A stretch of DNA of 64,000 nucleotides from Euphorbia lathyris (GCF_963576675.1 NC_088915.1:3291001-3355000), one strand, 5' to 3'. Shown: positions 22,265 through 33,895, counted from the stretch's first letter. Numbers and translations are program-made. Notes: generated from the sequence alone by a model not told the origin.

Positions 22265-22420
22265 CTTATATTTGTTTTTCATCAATGATTCCATGACTAT
22301 TAAATATCATTGCTCATTTAATATATGCAAACTAAAAGTAATTGAATATCCACAATATTTCGAAATATTGTGGATATTCAATTTAGTAGTCATGAAATCA
22401 TTGATGAAAAACAAATATTT
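22265..22420. repeat. Near-perfect palindrome, arms of about 60 bp or more
   Basis: ATTTGTTTTTCATCAATGAT on the left pairs with ATCATTGATGAAAAACAAAT on the right. The centre is TTGAATATCCACAATATTTCGAAATATTGTGGATATTCAA (20+20). The left arm carries an extra block of about 35 bp. The palindrome ends exactly where the first 0.93-kb direct repeat begins. Confidence 0.8.
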
Positions 22421-23350
22421 AAGCTTTTGTTTGTCCTCAAGCAAATTAAATCCGAAAACAAAGCTAGAAGGCCAAGCACTCAAATAAATCAACAATGAGA
22501 CATGATTCATTTCAAGTAACAATGTAGAAGATTTTTGAGCCATCTGAAACATGATAAACACCTTGAGTAACTAAACGATTTTTGAATTTATACTTTTGGC
22601 CATTAGTGAGACATTTTCAAATAGTTGATACTTAATGAACTCGTTAAACACCTCACATAGGATTCACTCTTTACGCTCAAGTGTTCCGGGTGAGGTGTTT
22701 TCTCTCAATTTTCCAACACAATTGATAACTATTGTGGGCTTGCACGGTCATCCAACCACTATGCCTCCTTACTACGATTTGATCAAAAGGACTTAATTGG
22801 GTTGTAATGAAGGGTTGAGGTTTGGTGTGATTATGATGGAAATGAGGCTTAAGAATCTTATTGAGTTTCTAAAATGTTAAGTCACTATTGGGTAGTTGAG
22901 AGCATTTATTTATTTCTTTCTTTTCTTTTCTTCCCCTTTTTTCTCAAAAATGTCGATAAGCTTTTTTTTTGAATGTGAGAATTGTATTCCTAGGGGGTAA
23001 TGTGTGTGAGCCAAAGAATGTATATGTTTTTGCTTTGATGCTCTCTTTTTTAGACTCATATTTATCTATTAGAAACTCATAGATTCCGGTATTTTTTGAT
23101 AGAAAGTGATGGAATAGAGTTATATTGTGGTGGCAAAAGAAGGGCAAGGCTCAAAATGGGGAACAAGGGAAAATGATTTCGGGTAGGCTATTGGTTTATA
23201 TGGTGGCGAAATGAAAGAAGGCCTTAATCATATCAAATTCCTAGTTCGGTGCATGTGGTTTCGGTTAGTATTTGATGCAAGCCCTATAGTTAAAAACAAG
23301 CGTGGATCCTACATCAAAGAAAAATAATTGAGCTATTTAATGTGCTCGTG
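22421..23350 (-). repeat. Direct repeat copy 1, gypsy-like LTR-region DNA
   Basis: About 930 bp, closely matched by 25027-25969. Read on the minus strand its edge has GCTTGAGGACAAACAAAAGC, a phrase typical of the 3' internal end of Athila/Tat-type gypsy elements (TTGAGGACAAGCAA..GTTTGGGG). No coding sequence. Assignment to gypsy is from that motif only. Confidence 0.55.
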
Positions 23351-25026
23351 GCTCAAAGTATCTCTCCATGGGTGCGTTTGTGTGCTACAAGTTCAAGTGT
23401 TTCAACTATGGGTAAATGTCTAAAAATGAGTACTTATTCAAAAAGAGTTATTCAAGTTTTTATTCATGACCCGACGATTCAATTTTAGAATTTTAGAATT
23501 GTCAAATGAAGGTTTATCCTATCACAAATTAATGTTATTCAAGACTTGGTTTAAAGTTTGTTTCGGGAGCTAATTGATACTTTAGGACATTAATACTTGG
23601 GTTGGGGTTGTGTTGCCAAAACATTGAAAAAAAAAACTAGAAACAATTACACGCCTCCATTCCCTATCTTTTACCCTCCAAGTAATACAGTATACTTACG
23701 TATAAAGATCGATCCCACAGAGATTCTTGACAAGCATTAGCTATCTACAGGTTCTTGAAGTCTAAATGATTAATTTGAAAAGGTTGGTTTTGAATAGCGA
23801 TAAAAACTTTTGTTGTAAAAAATATGTTGTAAAACAATAGGGAGTCGGGTTCACTTTCTAAGTTTGAGTGATTTCTAAAATAAACTTGGTGCTAAGACCT
23901 TAGATCACCTCGTTCTATTCCTTCACTCCTATTTACCTAACCGGGCCAATGGTTACTTAAATACGATAAGAAAGCCTTAAGTAAATGAGAAATTCTAACA
24001 TTAAAGTGTTGGAAACCACATCGACTTGCTATCGAGTCTAAAAATGTAGTTTTCCACCAATCTCTTGATACTATGGTGAGTAAAAAGCGATTGACCGAAA
24101 TATGAGTTAAGTTTGAACATTAGCACAACTTCTTTTCGGGTATTTTAACTAAATAGACTTCTAACTTTGCTCAAAACATTAGCAAGATTCCCCTCATCCC
24201 TAGTTGTGAAGAATTAGTGCTTGGTCATTGGGGAAGTAATACTTGAATTGAAACAAAGTGAAACTTAGTGAAAGTAAGAGATGGAACACAAAAGATGAAG
24301 AAATTCTTACTCAAAACTCAAAATCAACTTACAAACTTGAATGGAAATTACTTAGAAACATGAATTTGAACTTAGAAACTACTTAAAACAAACTAAAACA
24401 AAGGAAACATAATTGCCCAAAGTTTGGCTACAATGAATATTAAAAGTGTGTCGATTTCCTCATACATCTCATGTCTATTTATAGGCTAATCTTTGCTCAA
24501 TTCAAGATGATAATCTGAATTTGATGATTGGTAGCCTCCAAAGTACTGAATTGGTGCATTAAATGTCATTGAGAAGTCAAATTGAGGTTTCGCCGAGACC
24601 TAAGGAGGTCTCATTGAGACTTGTGCCTGATGGCTGCGGATTATGTGAATTTTGCTAGGTCTCGCCGAGACCTCTCTCTGATCTAATTAGGTCTCGTCGA
24701 GACCTACATAGGTCTCGCCGAGACCTATGTAAAAATACCTAAAAACTGTTTTGCTCGTCATTTCTTCGTCCCTTCTCAGAATGCGTCCCTGTTTTCTCCC
24801 ATAGCTCAATAGAATAATTGTCAATCTTGTGGGGTGTGTGAGAGTGTGGAAAAAATGCTAGAAAAACTCGTGAATTAAATTAAAAACACGTGATAGTGTG
24901 TGAAAATGTGAAATGAAGTGAAATTTTACAAAATTAACACTAAACCATGAAAATTGCATTAAAAATGAACGAAAATATGACTCAAAATCATAGTGAAAAT
25001 AGATAGCAACAACATCCCCAAACTTT
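23351..25026 (-). mobile_element. Non-coding interior between the two repeats, probable gypsy relic
   Basis: On the minus strand TCTCTGTGGGATCGATC (about 23,705-23,721) resembles the CTGTGGGATCGACC phrase found near the LTR of large non-autonomous gypsy elements. At the right end the minus strand reads AAAGTTTGGGGATGTTGTTG. There is no open pol frame. Whether the flanking copies are LTRs or a 2.6-kb tandem duplication cannot be decided because copy 2 is cut by CACTA B. Confidence 0.45.
24588..24732. repeat. Array of palindromic GGTCTCGCCGAGACC motifs
   Basis: Three clear palindromes GGTCTCG(C/T)CGAGACC lie close together, plus two decayed relatives (GGTTTCGCCGAGACC and GGTCTCATTGAGAC), all within 145 bp. 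Confidence 0.8.
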
Positions 25027-25969
25027 AAGCTTTTGCTTGTCCTCAAGCAAATTAAATCCGAAAACAAAGCTAGAAGACCAAGCACTCAAATAAATCAACA
25101 ATGAGACATGATTCATTTCAAGTAACAATATAGAAGATCATAATTTCGAGCCGTCCGAAATATGATAAACACCTTGAGTAATTAAACGATATTTGAATTT
25201 ATAGTTTTGGCCATTAGTGAGACATTTTTCAAATAGTTGATACTTAATGAACTCGTTAAACACCTCACATAGGATTCACTCTTTACGCTCAAGTGTTTGG
25301 AGTAAGGTGTTTTCTCTCAATTTTCCAACACAAGTGATAACTATTGTGGTTTTGCATGGTCATCCAACCTCTACCACTATGCCTCCTTACTAGGATTTGA
25401 TCTAAAGGGCTTAATTGGGTTGTAATTAAGGGCCAAGGTTGGGTGTGATTATGATGGAAATGAGGCTTAAGAATCTTATTGAGTTTCTAAAACGTTAAGT
25501 CACTATTGGGTAGTTGAGAGCATTTATTTATGTATTTATTTCCTTTTCTTCCCCTTTTTCTCAAAATTTTTGAATAAGCTTTTTTTTTCAGAATGCGAGA
25601 ATTGTATTCCTAGGGGGTAATGTGTGTGAGCCAAAGAATGTATATGTTTTTGCTTTGATGTTCTCTTTTTTAGACTCATATTTATCTATTAGAAACTCAT
25701 AGATTCCGGGATTTTTGGATAGAAAGTGATGGAATAGGGTTATATTGTGGTGGCAAAAGAAGGGCAAGGCTCAAAATGGTGAACAAGGGAAAATGATTTC
25801 GGGTAGGCTATTGGTTTATGTGGTGGCGAAATGAAAAAAGGCCTTAATCATATCAAATTCCTAGTTCGATGTGTGTGGTTTCGGTTAGTATTTGATGCAA
25901 GCCCTACAGTTAAAACAAGTGTGGATCCCACATCAAAGAAAAATAATCGAGCTATTTAATGTGCTCGTG
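25027..25969 (-). repeat. Direct repeat copy 2, truncated by CACTA B
   Basis: Matches 22421-23350 with scattered differences. Similarity stops at GTGCTCGTG where CACTACGCC of element B begins; copy 1 continues GCTCAAAGTATC. This marks the insertion point of B. Confidence 0.8.
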
Positions 25970-26775
25970 CACTACGCCAAAACCTCTTCAGGACGACGGT
26001 TCCCGCGAGATATAAATTTGTCACGGTGCTCGATGCCTTCTATTGTACCTTCAGACGACGGTCAGGTTCTGTCATGTTTCGTCATCACACATGACATTAG
26101 CCTATTTTCTTACTGTCATCTTACCCTTTACGATGTAGCTTATTTATTACTGTCGTCACCTTTAATGTCATCACATGACATTCTAACAATTAAAACCGTC
26201 AGGTTAGCGTGTGGGAAATTGGCATATTTAATTTGAGATGACAGCTCGTATAATAATTTCTGCCGTTATAGCCTGTTTAGATGGCACAGGTCTTAATCAA
26301 TCATGTCAAAGGATTTTTTTTTCATATGACAGAAACATTTATTTTAATGTCTTTTTATTGCTGTTTAGATGACATTTTTAAAAATTAAAATGTCACTTTA
26401 TGCATTCTTCTTCGTTTGAATTTCTGGTTTTTATTCCTGAATACAGAAACATTCTAAAAATATGAAGATGAAATTCTGTATATCAATGGTTTTAATTTTA
26501 TTGGAGACCAATACTCATAATATGTTTACATTTGTGCCTATAACGTCAATACATATCTTGAATAACCAATAAATTTCTGAATTAAAACACAAAAAAATAA
26601 CCAATCTTCCATAAGTCAATCCATATCTTGGAGTAATAATTAGGCCTATAATCCCAAAGGTCTTGGTATCTGCAAAAGCCAAGCAAGTCATTAATATTAC
26701 ACACATCCCTAAACTCAATAGTAATTATGTGACCCTTCCCCTTTCACGGCCTTTCACTTACCACAATCATACCAC

Positions 26776-26836
26776 TATAAATATATGCATCGTAATTCAG
26801 AATCATACCTTCAACAACCAGAAAACTTACCAACAA
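26776..26836 (+). promoter_or_regulatory. Core promoter and start context of the CACTA-B E2-like gene
   Basis: TATAAATATA at about 26,776 lies 60 bp before ATG 26836, leaving a leader of roughly 30 nt. The start context AACAATGG fits the plant optimum. The homologous gene in A also has TATAAATA at a similar distance, so the arrangement is shared. Confidence 0.6.
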
Positions 26837-27553
26837 TGGATCCCCTTGTTGAAACTCCAGGAGACATAATTGCTTACTTGGATAAGTTGTACATGGAGAA
26901 CCCAGAGTGGCTTCTGGCCATCAATGGTACATATGTCAATCCATAGTTGTTTTGTAACCCTTCCTGGTTTCTTATGTGTATTTCTAATGATTCTTCTTTG
27001 ATGATAACGTACAGGTCCTCTCAATGGTAACTTCTTCACATGGTCGATCATGATGAAAGGCCCCCAATACACCCCATATGAAAGGGGTGTATTTGAAATC
27101 AGAATTAGCTACCCTCCGGATTTCCCAAACAGACCTGCAAGAGTAATATTAACTCAGATCAGTAAGATATAATCACCTACATGAAACATACACTATTAAA
27201 TCTCTCCTCTTCTTCTCAGTTTTGCTTCTAGAATAGGATATATCATCCTAACGTGGCTCCTCAGGGGTTGATTCAACTTCCCCGTATCCTTAATAATCAT
27301 CGGTTTTCCACTGCCATGGTATAATGAAACCATTTATCTATTTCATTTGATAAACATACAACATCATATTTTTGTTCTAATTATTCTATGCATTTTGTAG
27401 TGTCTGTGGCACATATATGATCTACTTCTACAGCCCCACAGTGAGGAGCCATATCCTGGGCAAGAAGCAGTTGCTGAGCAATACCGCAGCAACAGGGAAG
27501 AGTATGAGGGGCTCGCCCGGATATGGACTGAGGAGTATGCAAAGTGGATATGA
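26836..27553 (+). CDS. Cys-less ubiquitin-conjugating enzyme (E2/UEV)-like protein carried by CACTA B
   Basis: Exons 26836-26926, 27015-27142, 27232-27318 and 27401-27553 join to 152 residues, the normal size of a one-domain E2. Motifs in order: FFTWSIMMKGPQYTPYERGVF, FPNRP, IYHPNV, LLLQPHSEEPYPG, YRSNREEYEGLARIW and TEEYAKWI. These follow UBC4/5-type E2s along their length, and the three introns fall at about the places where plant UBC8-type genes have theirs (from memory). The active-site stretch GSICLDIL of E2s reads GLIQLPRIL, so the catalytic Cys is Gln and thioester chemistry is not expected; this resembles UEV proteins (Mms2/UEV1, COP10). The older acceptor of exon 3 (27219) would include TAG; the TTCTAG acceptor at 27231 avoids it and keeps frame, dropping four residues. 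Expression is unproven. Confidence 0.75.
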
Positions 27554-27555
27554 GG

Positions 27556-28180
27556 GTGTCCAAATCTCCTAAACTATCTTGGCTAAGAGAAAGGAGAACC
27601 GGAAGGCAATGTGAGCTCCAAATGTGGTTCTCATTCCAATTCCAAATTTTCTTTCTATAGTCAAAATAGTTAAGGAGCTTTTGACCTTTAATTCCCCCCT
27701 TTTTCTAATATAACATAGAGCTTTGTGCTCCTAAACTGACCCCTTTTATAATGCTCCTTCCACTTGTACTCGTTGTACTGTGAACTTGGTAATGAGGGTT
27801 ATGATGCTGTCACCATAAGGGACTCTGTTTGTGTTGAATATGAAAGATGTTCAAATCTCCTAAGCTGTATTGGCTAAGTGAAAGGAGAATTGAAAGGCAA
27901 TGTGATATCCAAATGTGGTTCTCATTCCAATTCCAATTTTCCTTTCACTAGTCAAAACAGCTAAGGAACTTTGGACTGCCAATTACAACCAAAAGGCAAT
28001 ACTCATCCCCCTTTTGTAATATAACATAGAGCTTTGCTATTCAGTTTGTATGTACGTGAAAGTAGACTAAACTGACCCTTTTACAATGCTCTTTCCACTT
28101 GGGTTGTACTCGTGGTACTCTAAACTTGGTAATGAGGTTTATGATGCTGTCAAAACAAGGGACTCTGTTTGCGCTGAATG
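27556..28180 (+). repeat. Tandem duplication of about 290 bp after the E2-like gene
   Basis: Two copies begin GTGTCCAAATCTCCTAAACT (about 27,557) and ATGTTCAAATCTCCTAAGCT (about 27,848), and both end near GGGACTCTGTTTG. They follow the stop codon and are probably 3'-UTR-derived. No frame is conserved. Confidence 0.75.
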
Positions 28181-29836
28181 CATCATAAACCTATCACCAT
28201 GTTTAATGTTGTTGTTACGATATCAAACCGAGTGGAAAGGAACATAGTAAGAGTATGACCAATGCACATACATAACCCTTTATGTAGAGCTTGTTATTCA
28301 GTTCGTATGTATATGTATATTCTATCTAATCAAAATATATCTTATCATTTGCAAGCCATATAAGTACATGCAATTAGCTTAAATTTACCCTTCAATACAT
28401 GCTTCATACATGCTTCATAAACGAATTGCATTCAGAATCCTTACTTATCATCATAGGTCATGTTCAAATAAAAATGAGTCAGTTGAGTTCATAACATTTT
28501 CAGCTTTAAGAGTATGCCTAACATGCTATAACAAGTAGACAACTTATTCAAGTAGACATATATATTCAAGTGAACATGCTATAACAAGTAGACAACTTAT
28601 TCGTGCATGTCTATTCCTTACTTATTCAAGACAACTTATTCCTTACTTATCATCATAGGTCATGTCCAAATAAAAAAGAGTATGGTGATATCTTATCATT
28701 TGCAAGCCATATCAGTATATGCAATTAGCCTAAATTTACCCTTTAATACATGCTTCATACATGGTCAATGACCCTTTTATAATGTTTATCTAATACTTGA
28801 TGCATGATTAATAAGCTAAATGCCCAAATGAACAATCGTACACATACTCGTACAGAACCTCAAACATAAACATAAACAGAACATCAAACATAAACATGTT
28901 TCATACACATACACATACTCAATCACTTCTAGCAGTATAACTCATAAGTGTAAGAGTAGTGCCAATCACAATGAATATTCAAAGCTTTAGAGTATGCCTA
29001 ATCAGCCACATGCTCAATGTTCCTTTTACAATGTTCCTCTAATACTTGATGCATGATTAATAAGCTACATGCACAAATGAACAATCATACACATACTCAT
29101 ACAGAACCTCAAAGATAAACATCAACAGAACATCAAACATAAACATGTTTTATACACATACACATACACATACTCAATCACTTCTAGCAGTATAACTCAT
29201 AATTGTAAGAGTAGTGCTAATCACAATGAACATTTAAAGCTTTAGAGTATGCCTAATCAGCCACATGCTTAATGATCATTCATACATAAACTCTATGAGT
29301 CCTAGCTTCCTAAACAGTTATATCTAACCAATCAGTTCATACCAATCATTTCATCATCACCCACAACATCATACATATATGTAATCATTCAGTTCAAACC
29401 CACATAATAATATATATACTAAATCATGCTAGTTTCCTAAATCAACGAGTTATAGGTTCCAAAACAGTACATCAAACATACACAATCACTTCTAAAGGCA
29501 TGACCAATCAGTTCAAACCAACATAACATTAATATATATTGTAAGTTAAATAAATCTTCTAAAGGCATGAACCATTCTTACTATCCCTGCAAATATTGTG
29601 TTCAAATAAAAAGGAATCAGACGAGTTCATACCATCTACTGTATCAGGCACTGTCTTGCCCTAGATTAAAAAAGATAAAGACCCAAACTTTACAATAGTG
29701 AATCGAAATACAATAAAATTAGTGTAGCTAAGCGAGAGATCTCAACCTTTCAATGATAGGTCTGAAAATCACAAGATCCTTATACCAGCTGCTGAAATCG
29801 ACACACACAAAAGTAAATCGGATGAGGAAAAGATAA

Positions 29837-30600
29837 TGCAATGTAATGTAATCAAAGTTGTAATGTAATCAAACTTGTAATGTAATGGAATAGAATGGTG
29901 ATTCTATTACAATGTTTGGTAAAAAAAGTGATGAAATGTAATTACCATTACAATACTTATGTTTGCTTAGTTAAATGTAATTGCAAAATTTTATTTACAT
30001 AATTAAAATCAACCAAAAAAAACAAGAAAATCGTGAAATTAGTATATAATTTTCCGTGTTTTCATAATATTTTTTATATTTTTCTTATTTTTCATGTTTT
30101 TTTTTTGCTTTTTTTTCGTTTTTAGGTTTCCTAGTTTTTGCGTTTTTTAGAATGATGAGAAGTGAAATTTGACAAATGAGAGGTTAGATGGAACTTTAAA
30201 GATAGAAATTAGGATTACTTGTTGGGTGTAATGAGAATTCAATCCATTTTTTTATGTAATGGGGATTACAATAGTTGTTAAACAAAATTGGGTAAATTTC
30301 ATCAATGGTGTACAACCTTTGTCCCATTTCACAGTTTGGTATACAACCTTCAATTTGTCTCACTAATATGTACGACCTTATAGGTGACCTCCCACTATAG
30401 TGTACAACAGTTAAAAATGACCGGTCAACCCTCAGTCAACGCGCCACCTCAGCTTTGACCGGCCAAAAAGTCAATTTTTTTTATAAATTACTTATATACT
30501 CTTATTTAAGATTTCTTTTCTTTATTAATTTTCTTTTTATCTCTTTAAGTTTTTCTTTCTCTTTCTACACTCTCTCTCCTCTCTTTCTGTAAATGTCAAT
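29837..30600. repeat. Non-coding repeats: TAATG-rich block and one Mutator-like terminal arm
   Basis: 29,837-30,290 is AT-rich with many TGTAATG/CATTACA motifs, perhaps a MITE; it replaces the expected end of CACTA B. From about 30,300 GGGTAAATTTCATCAATGGTG and TGTACAACCTTTGTCCC, with later GACCGGTCAACCCTCAGTCA, look like one arm of a Mutator-like repeat without its partner. Confidence 0.4.
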
Positions 30601-30869
30601 GGATCTAACCATATCTCCATGGCTTCCATTTCCAAAACTTCCATCTTCATCCTCATCATCACAATCTCAGTTTCTTCAACATTTTCTGCAACTGTAGTCG
30701 AAGATCTAGCAACCCTAAAACCCCCTCCACATTTAAACACAAATGACGGGAATTTCTTGGCAGATTTCGTTAGTCAAATTTCGATAACAAAAACCGCTAA
30801 CATAACTATAAGTGCCCAATGCTTGAAAGTCCTTAGAATTAAGCCTAAGTGCCAAGCCAATAAATAAGG

Positions 30870-31551
30870 AAAACTATCAAAAAAGAGTACACGGTAGTGA
30901 AGGGGTAAGCCTTTCCCCTGCGGCAATGAAAAGACTGTACAAGTACAAACAAGAAAAAACATCAGCGAAGAAAGAAGACAATTTTCTGCATAATTTGAAT
31001 TGGAATAGCATGAATTGATTAAAGGAATGAAAAATTTGGGGGAATGATAGAAATATACCCTGGAGACGAGATCAAGAGGAAGGGCTAAATTGGTAGTGCA
31101 AAACTTGCATATGTAAGACCTGCCTTCCAACCCGACGCATCAGATTCAATGGTAAAAGGTTCACTGAAGTTAGGCATTGCTAGAGTAGGTGTTGTTGTCA
31201 TATGAATAATAACATGGTGTACTCGGCATGTTCTTAATTAAAGAGGAAATCACATAAAAAATCATATCATATTTTAATTTTTATTTACAATTATGAAAAT
31301 TATTTTTATGTATTTTATCATTATATGATTTTAAATCTTAAATCATCATAATATCATAACTTCATTTTGTTTTTGTCAGATTTTCAGTTAATCATTTGTA
31401 GGAAAAAAAACAGTTTTAGAAAAACCACCACATTTAAATAAATCTGTTTAAGAGTATGACACTTATAAATAATTTGTCCATCCTGACTATTGTGTAATTT
31501 AACCTATTGTAAATTTATATAATTAAAATTATTCTTTTTAAATCATTATAG
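30870..31551. other. Unassigned DNA
   Basis: Holds a short reverse fragment of the SINE tail (about 30,900-30,925) and otherwise AT-rich sequence leading to the acceptor ATTATAG at 31551. No gene seen. Confidence 0.4.
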
Positions 31552-31923
31552 GATGAAGCAAGTGGAAACTGGGTTCTGAAATTAACACATGGTGAAATAC
31601 TTGGAATGTGGCCTTCAAGATTTTTTACAGGACTGGCAAGTTTTGCTACATACGTAGAATGGGGAGGAGAAGTGTATAGTCCTTCACATATTGCAAGTCC
31701 TGAAATGGGTACTGGAATTTCTCCCGCTCAAAATGGTAATTGTTGTGGACTTTGTCTCAACTTGAAACTTGTTAATGAAGATAAGAAAATTGTTCATGCT
31801 ATGTCTCTTGTTAAGTACGAAGATGTCAATAAATATTATCAAGTTGAAGATCGAGGATATACTGGAGAAAATGTAGGACATGTTATGGCTTATGGCAGTA
31901 AAGGAGGCTACATTGGAAATTAG
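31552..31923 (+). pseudogene. Neprosin (DUF239) C-terminal fragment
   Basis: An open frame of 123 residues begins at an acceptor and contains GNWVLKLTHGEILGMWPSRFF, YVEWGGEVYSP, SPEMGTGISP and DRGYTGENVGHVMAYGSKGG. These match, in order, the last third of plant neprosin-domain proteins (secreted glutamic prolyl endopeptidases; W-W-L...G-Y-W-P..LF, V-x-W-G-G-E-V, P-x-M-G-S-G-x-F). The pro-region (DUF4409) and the N-terminal catalytic part were not found upstream, where repeats intervene. No stop breaks it, but without the rest it is most likely a captured or truncated exon. Confidence 0.7.
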
Positions 31924-31929
31924 TATGTA

Positions 31930-33895
31930 TATTTTGAAATAAGAGTTATAAATAAAAGTCATATTACATTATTTTACTTTATCAATATAGTTTAAGAATT
32001 AAAGCTAGCATGCATTCGTGGTTTAATTGTTTTATTTTATGGCGGTTGGAAAATTAACTAGGGCTAATCATATATCATCTGTAAACATAGTTAATTAGAG
32101 ATACCTTTTTGAAGAACTATCTACAGTTGCTAGCGAAGTGCCCTCAACTCTAGTTCCGAGTTCACGAGCACAAACCAAAAGACAAGATCAAACAAGTTAG
32201 AATCTCAACCAATGAATAGCAACCAAAATAGATTGCCTCTAACAAGTCAACACAAGATCAAGGATAAAGAGAAAGAGATGAAATCAATAGAATGGAAGCG
32301 AGCAGAGCAATTTCTTCTTCTACAATAGACTGGTCGAAATTCTCTCTCTGTTCCGGATTAACCCAATATGCCTATAAGGGGGGATATATATAGTCTCTTG
32401 TATCTAAAACCTTAGTTAGATAGAACTAGGTTACTTCTTTTGAGTTTTATTCTAAAATAAAACTTCATAAATATTATCTATGGTTTTTAGATAACTTCTT
32501 TATAGTTTTATTCTAAAATAAAACTTCATAAATATTATCCACAGTTTTAGATAACTTCTTTATAGTTTTATTCTAAAATAAAACTTCATAAATATTATGT
32601 AAAGTTATATCTAAATATAAAGATAACATTAGGTTGTTTGGTAAAATAATATTTAGAAGCATTTAACCATTTTAAACCTTCTAACTTAATTATTCAATAA
32701 TTATAATCTAATCATAATTGACTAAAATAAATTAATTCTCATATGTATATATATATATATATAATACATGTATTTCCCCTTTTTCTATTTGGGCCTTTAT
32801 ATTGGGCTTCCATCTATTAATTAATATTCATTCCTCTTTTCGTTCCAAGTCTTATGTGTGACCCATTAGGTTCTTATTACTACTAGCCGTATACAACCAT
32901 TAAATTAATTTCCCAAAGTTAATTTTAATCTTTGTATAACGGAATGAGTGCGAGGACTGTGATAGGCAGAACCATAAACATTCCCCCAGAGTTATAAGAA
33001 GACAGGTTGATTCCGTCGTTGACCTTTCCGTATTAGTTACAGTATAATTCGATCCTTCATCAACTACATCCTTGAACAGAATCTTATGGCTATGGATAAT
33101 GTCAAGTCACATATAGCGAGACGTTCGTTTTACTTGTACAGGCCGAGTTAACTCCAATTAGATAGGTTAAGTGAAATCTGCATTTCAAGTCTTAAGCTAT
33201 CACCTTGCAAGGATTTAGAGTCAAGTCTTCCACAAGCGATCCTTGGACGTATCTCCCATTTATCAGGAGTGACAAATGCTCAATCCAATGTTAACTATCC
33301 TGCAATTACTTCCTATGGTACCCAACGCCTGCCCGCACACACCCCAGAGTCATCTCTGTTATGGATCGTGTTTGAACAGAGTCAAAGTATCACATTCCAT
33401 AATCCAGAATCACTAATTAACAATCCTTTGAGTTTGAGGATTACTTATACCTATTAATACCAATGTGATGAACAGGTGACAGGGATAAATCCATCCATCC
33501 TGTTATCTCAAGTCGGGTCCCCAATCCTAATGAACGACGTTTCATCGGATCTATGTAACTGTCCAGATATCTATATATATGAAGCTTGTGAGATCAGCTT
33601 TCTGTCGGACAGAAGACATTGTTACATAAAAGTCTCAACAGTGATATATCAATCCTAAACATATCACTTGACTTGGGGTGGTTTTAAGTTTATTAGTTTA
33701 TGATAAAGTTTTGTCTCACTTCATGCTTGTATGAACACTTTATAATCACTTTAAACAAACTTACGTATTTCCTTTTATTAGACTTTATTTAGTGCTTAAA
33801 GGGATTGCCTTTATATAGTTATAAAACATATATCTCATTAAAACAAATGATATACAGAACAATTCATTTATATTAAGTTTGTATCCTGCAACAAT
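31930..33895. mobile_element. Probable non-coding LTR-retrotransposon DNA with 60-bp tandem repeats
   Basis: No long open frame. A 60-bp unit containing GTTTTATTCTAAAATAAAAC repeats three times (32,425-32,600, with the motif at 32444, 32505 and 32565). Downstream DNA is less AT-rich and has a TATA-like GGGGATATATATAG near 32,380. The tail ends in TTATAAAACATATATCTCATT. Overall look is that of an LTR or long non-coding element; the family was not determined. Confidence 0.4.

Larger units (their letters stand above)
25970..29836 (+). mobile_element. CACTA element B, one end lost, carries an E2-like gene
   Basis: The left end CACTACGCCAAAACC and about 130 bp behind it match the right end of element A read inward (CTTCAGACGACGG, CGCGAGATATAAAT, GTTCTGTCA). 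The body from about 28,300 to 29,836 is the reverse-complement relative of 3,950-5,000 in A. Homology stops at about 29,836, some 480 bp before the partner terminus is expected, and other repeats follow, so the far end is missing and no target duplication can be checked. A 250-bp tandem duplication (about 28,768-29,017 and 29,018-29,270) is specific to B. No transposase was seen. Confidence 0.82.

Noticed and set aside
30619..30867. 82-codon frame with a hydrophobic, signal-peptide-like start (MASISKTSIFILIITISVSS)
   Set aside because: It lies in CT-rich DNA beside a Mutator-like repeat arm, gives an equally open frame on the other strand, and the rest of the peptide matches no family I know. 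Simple base composition explains it.
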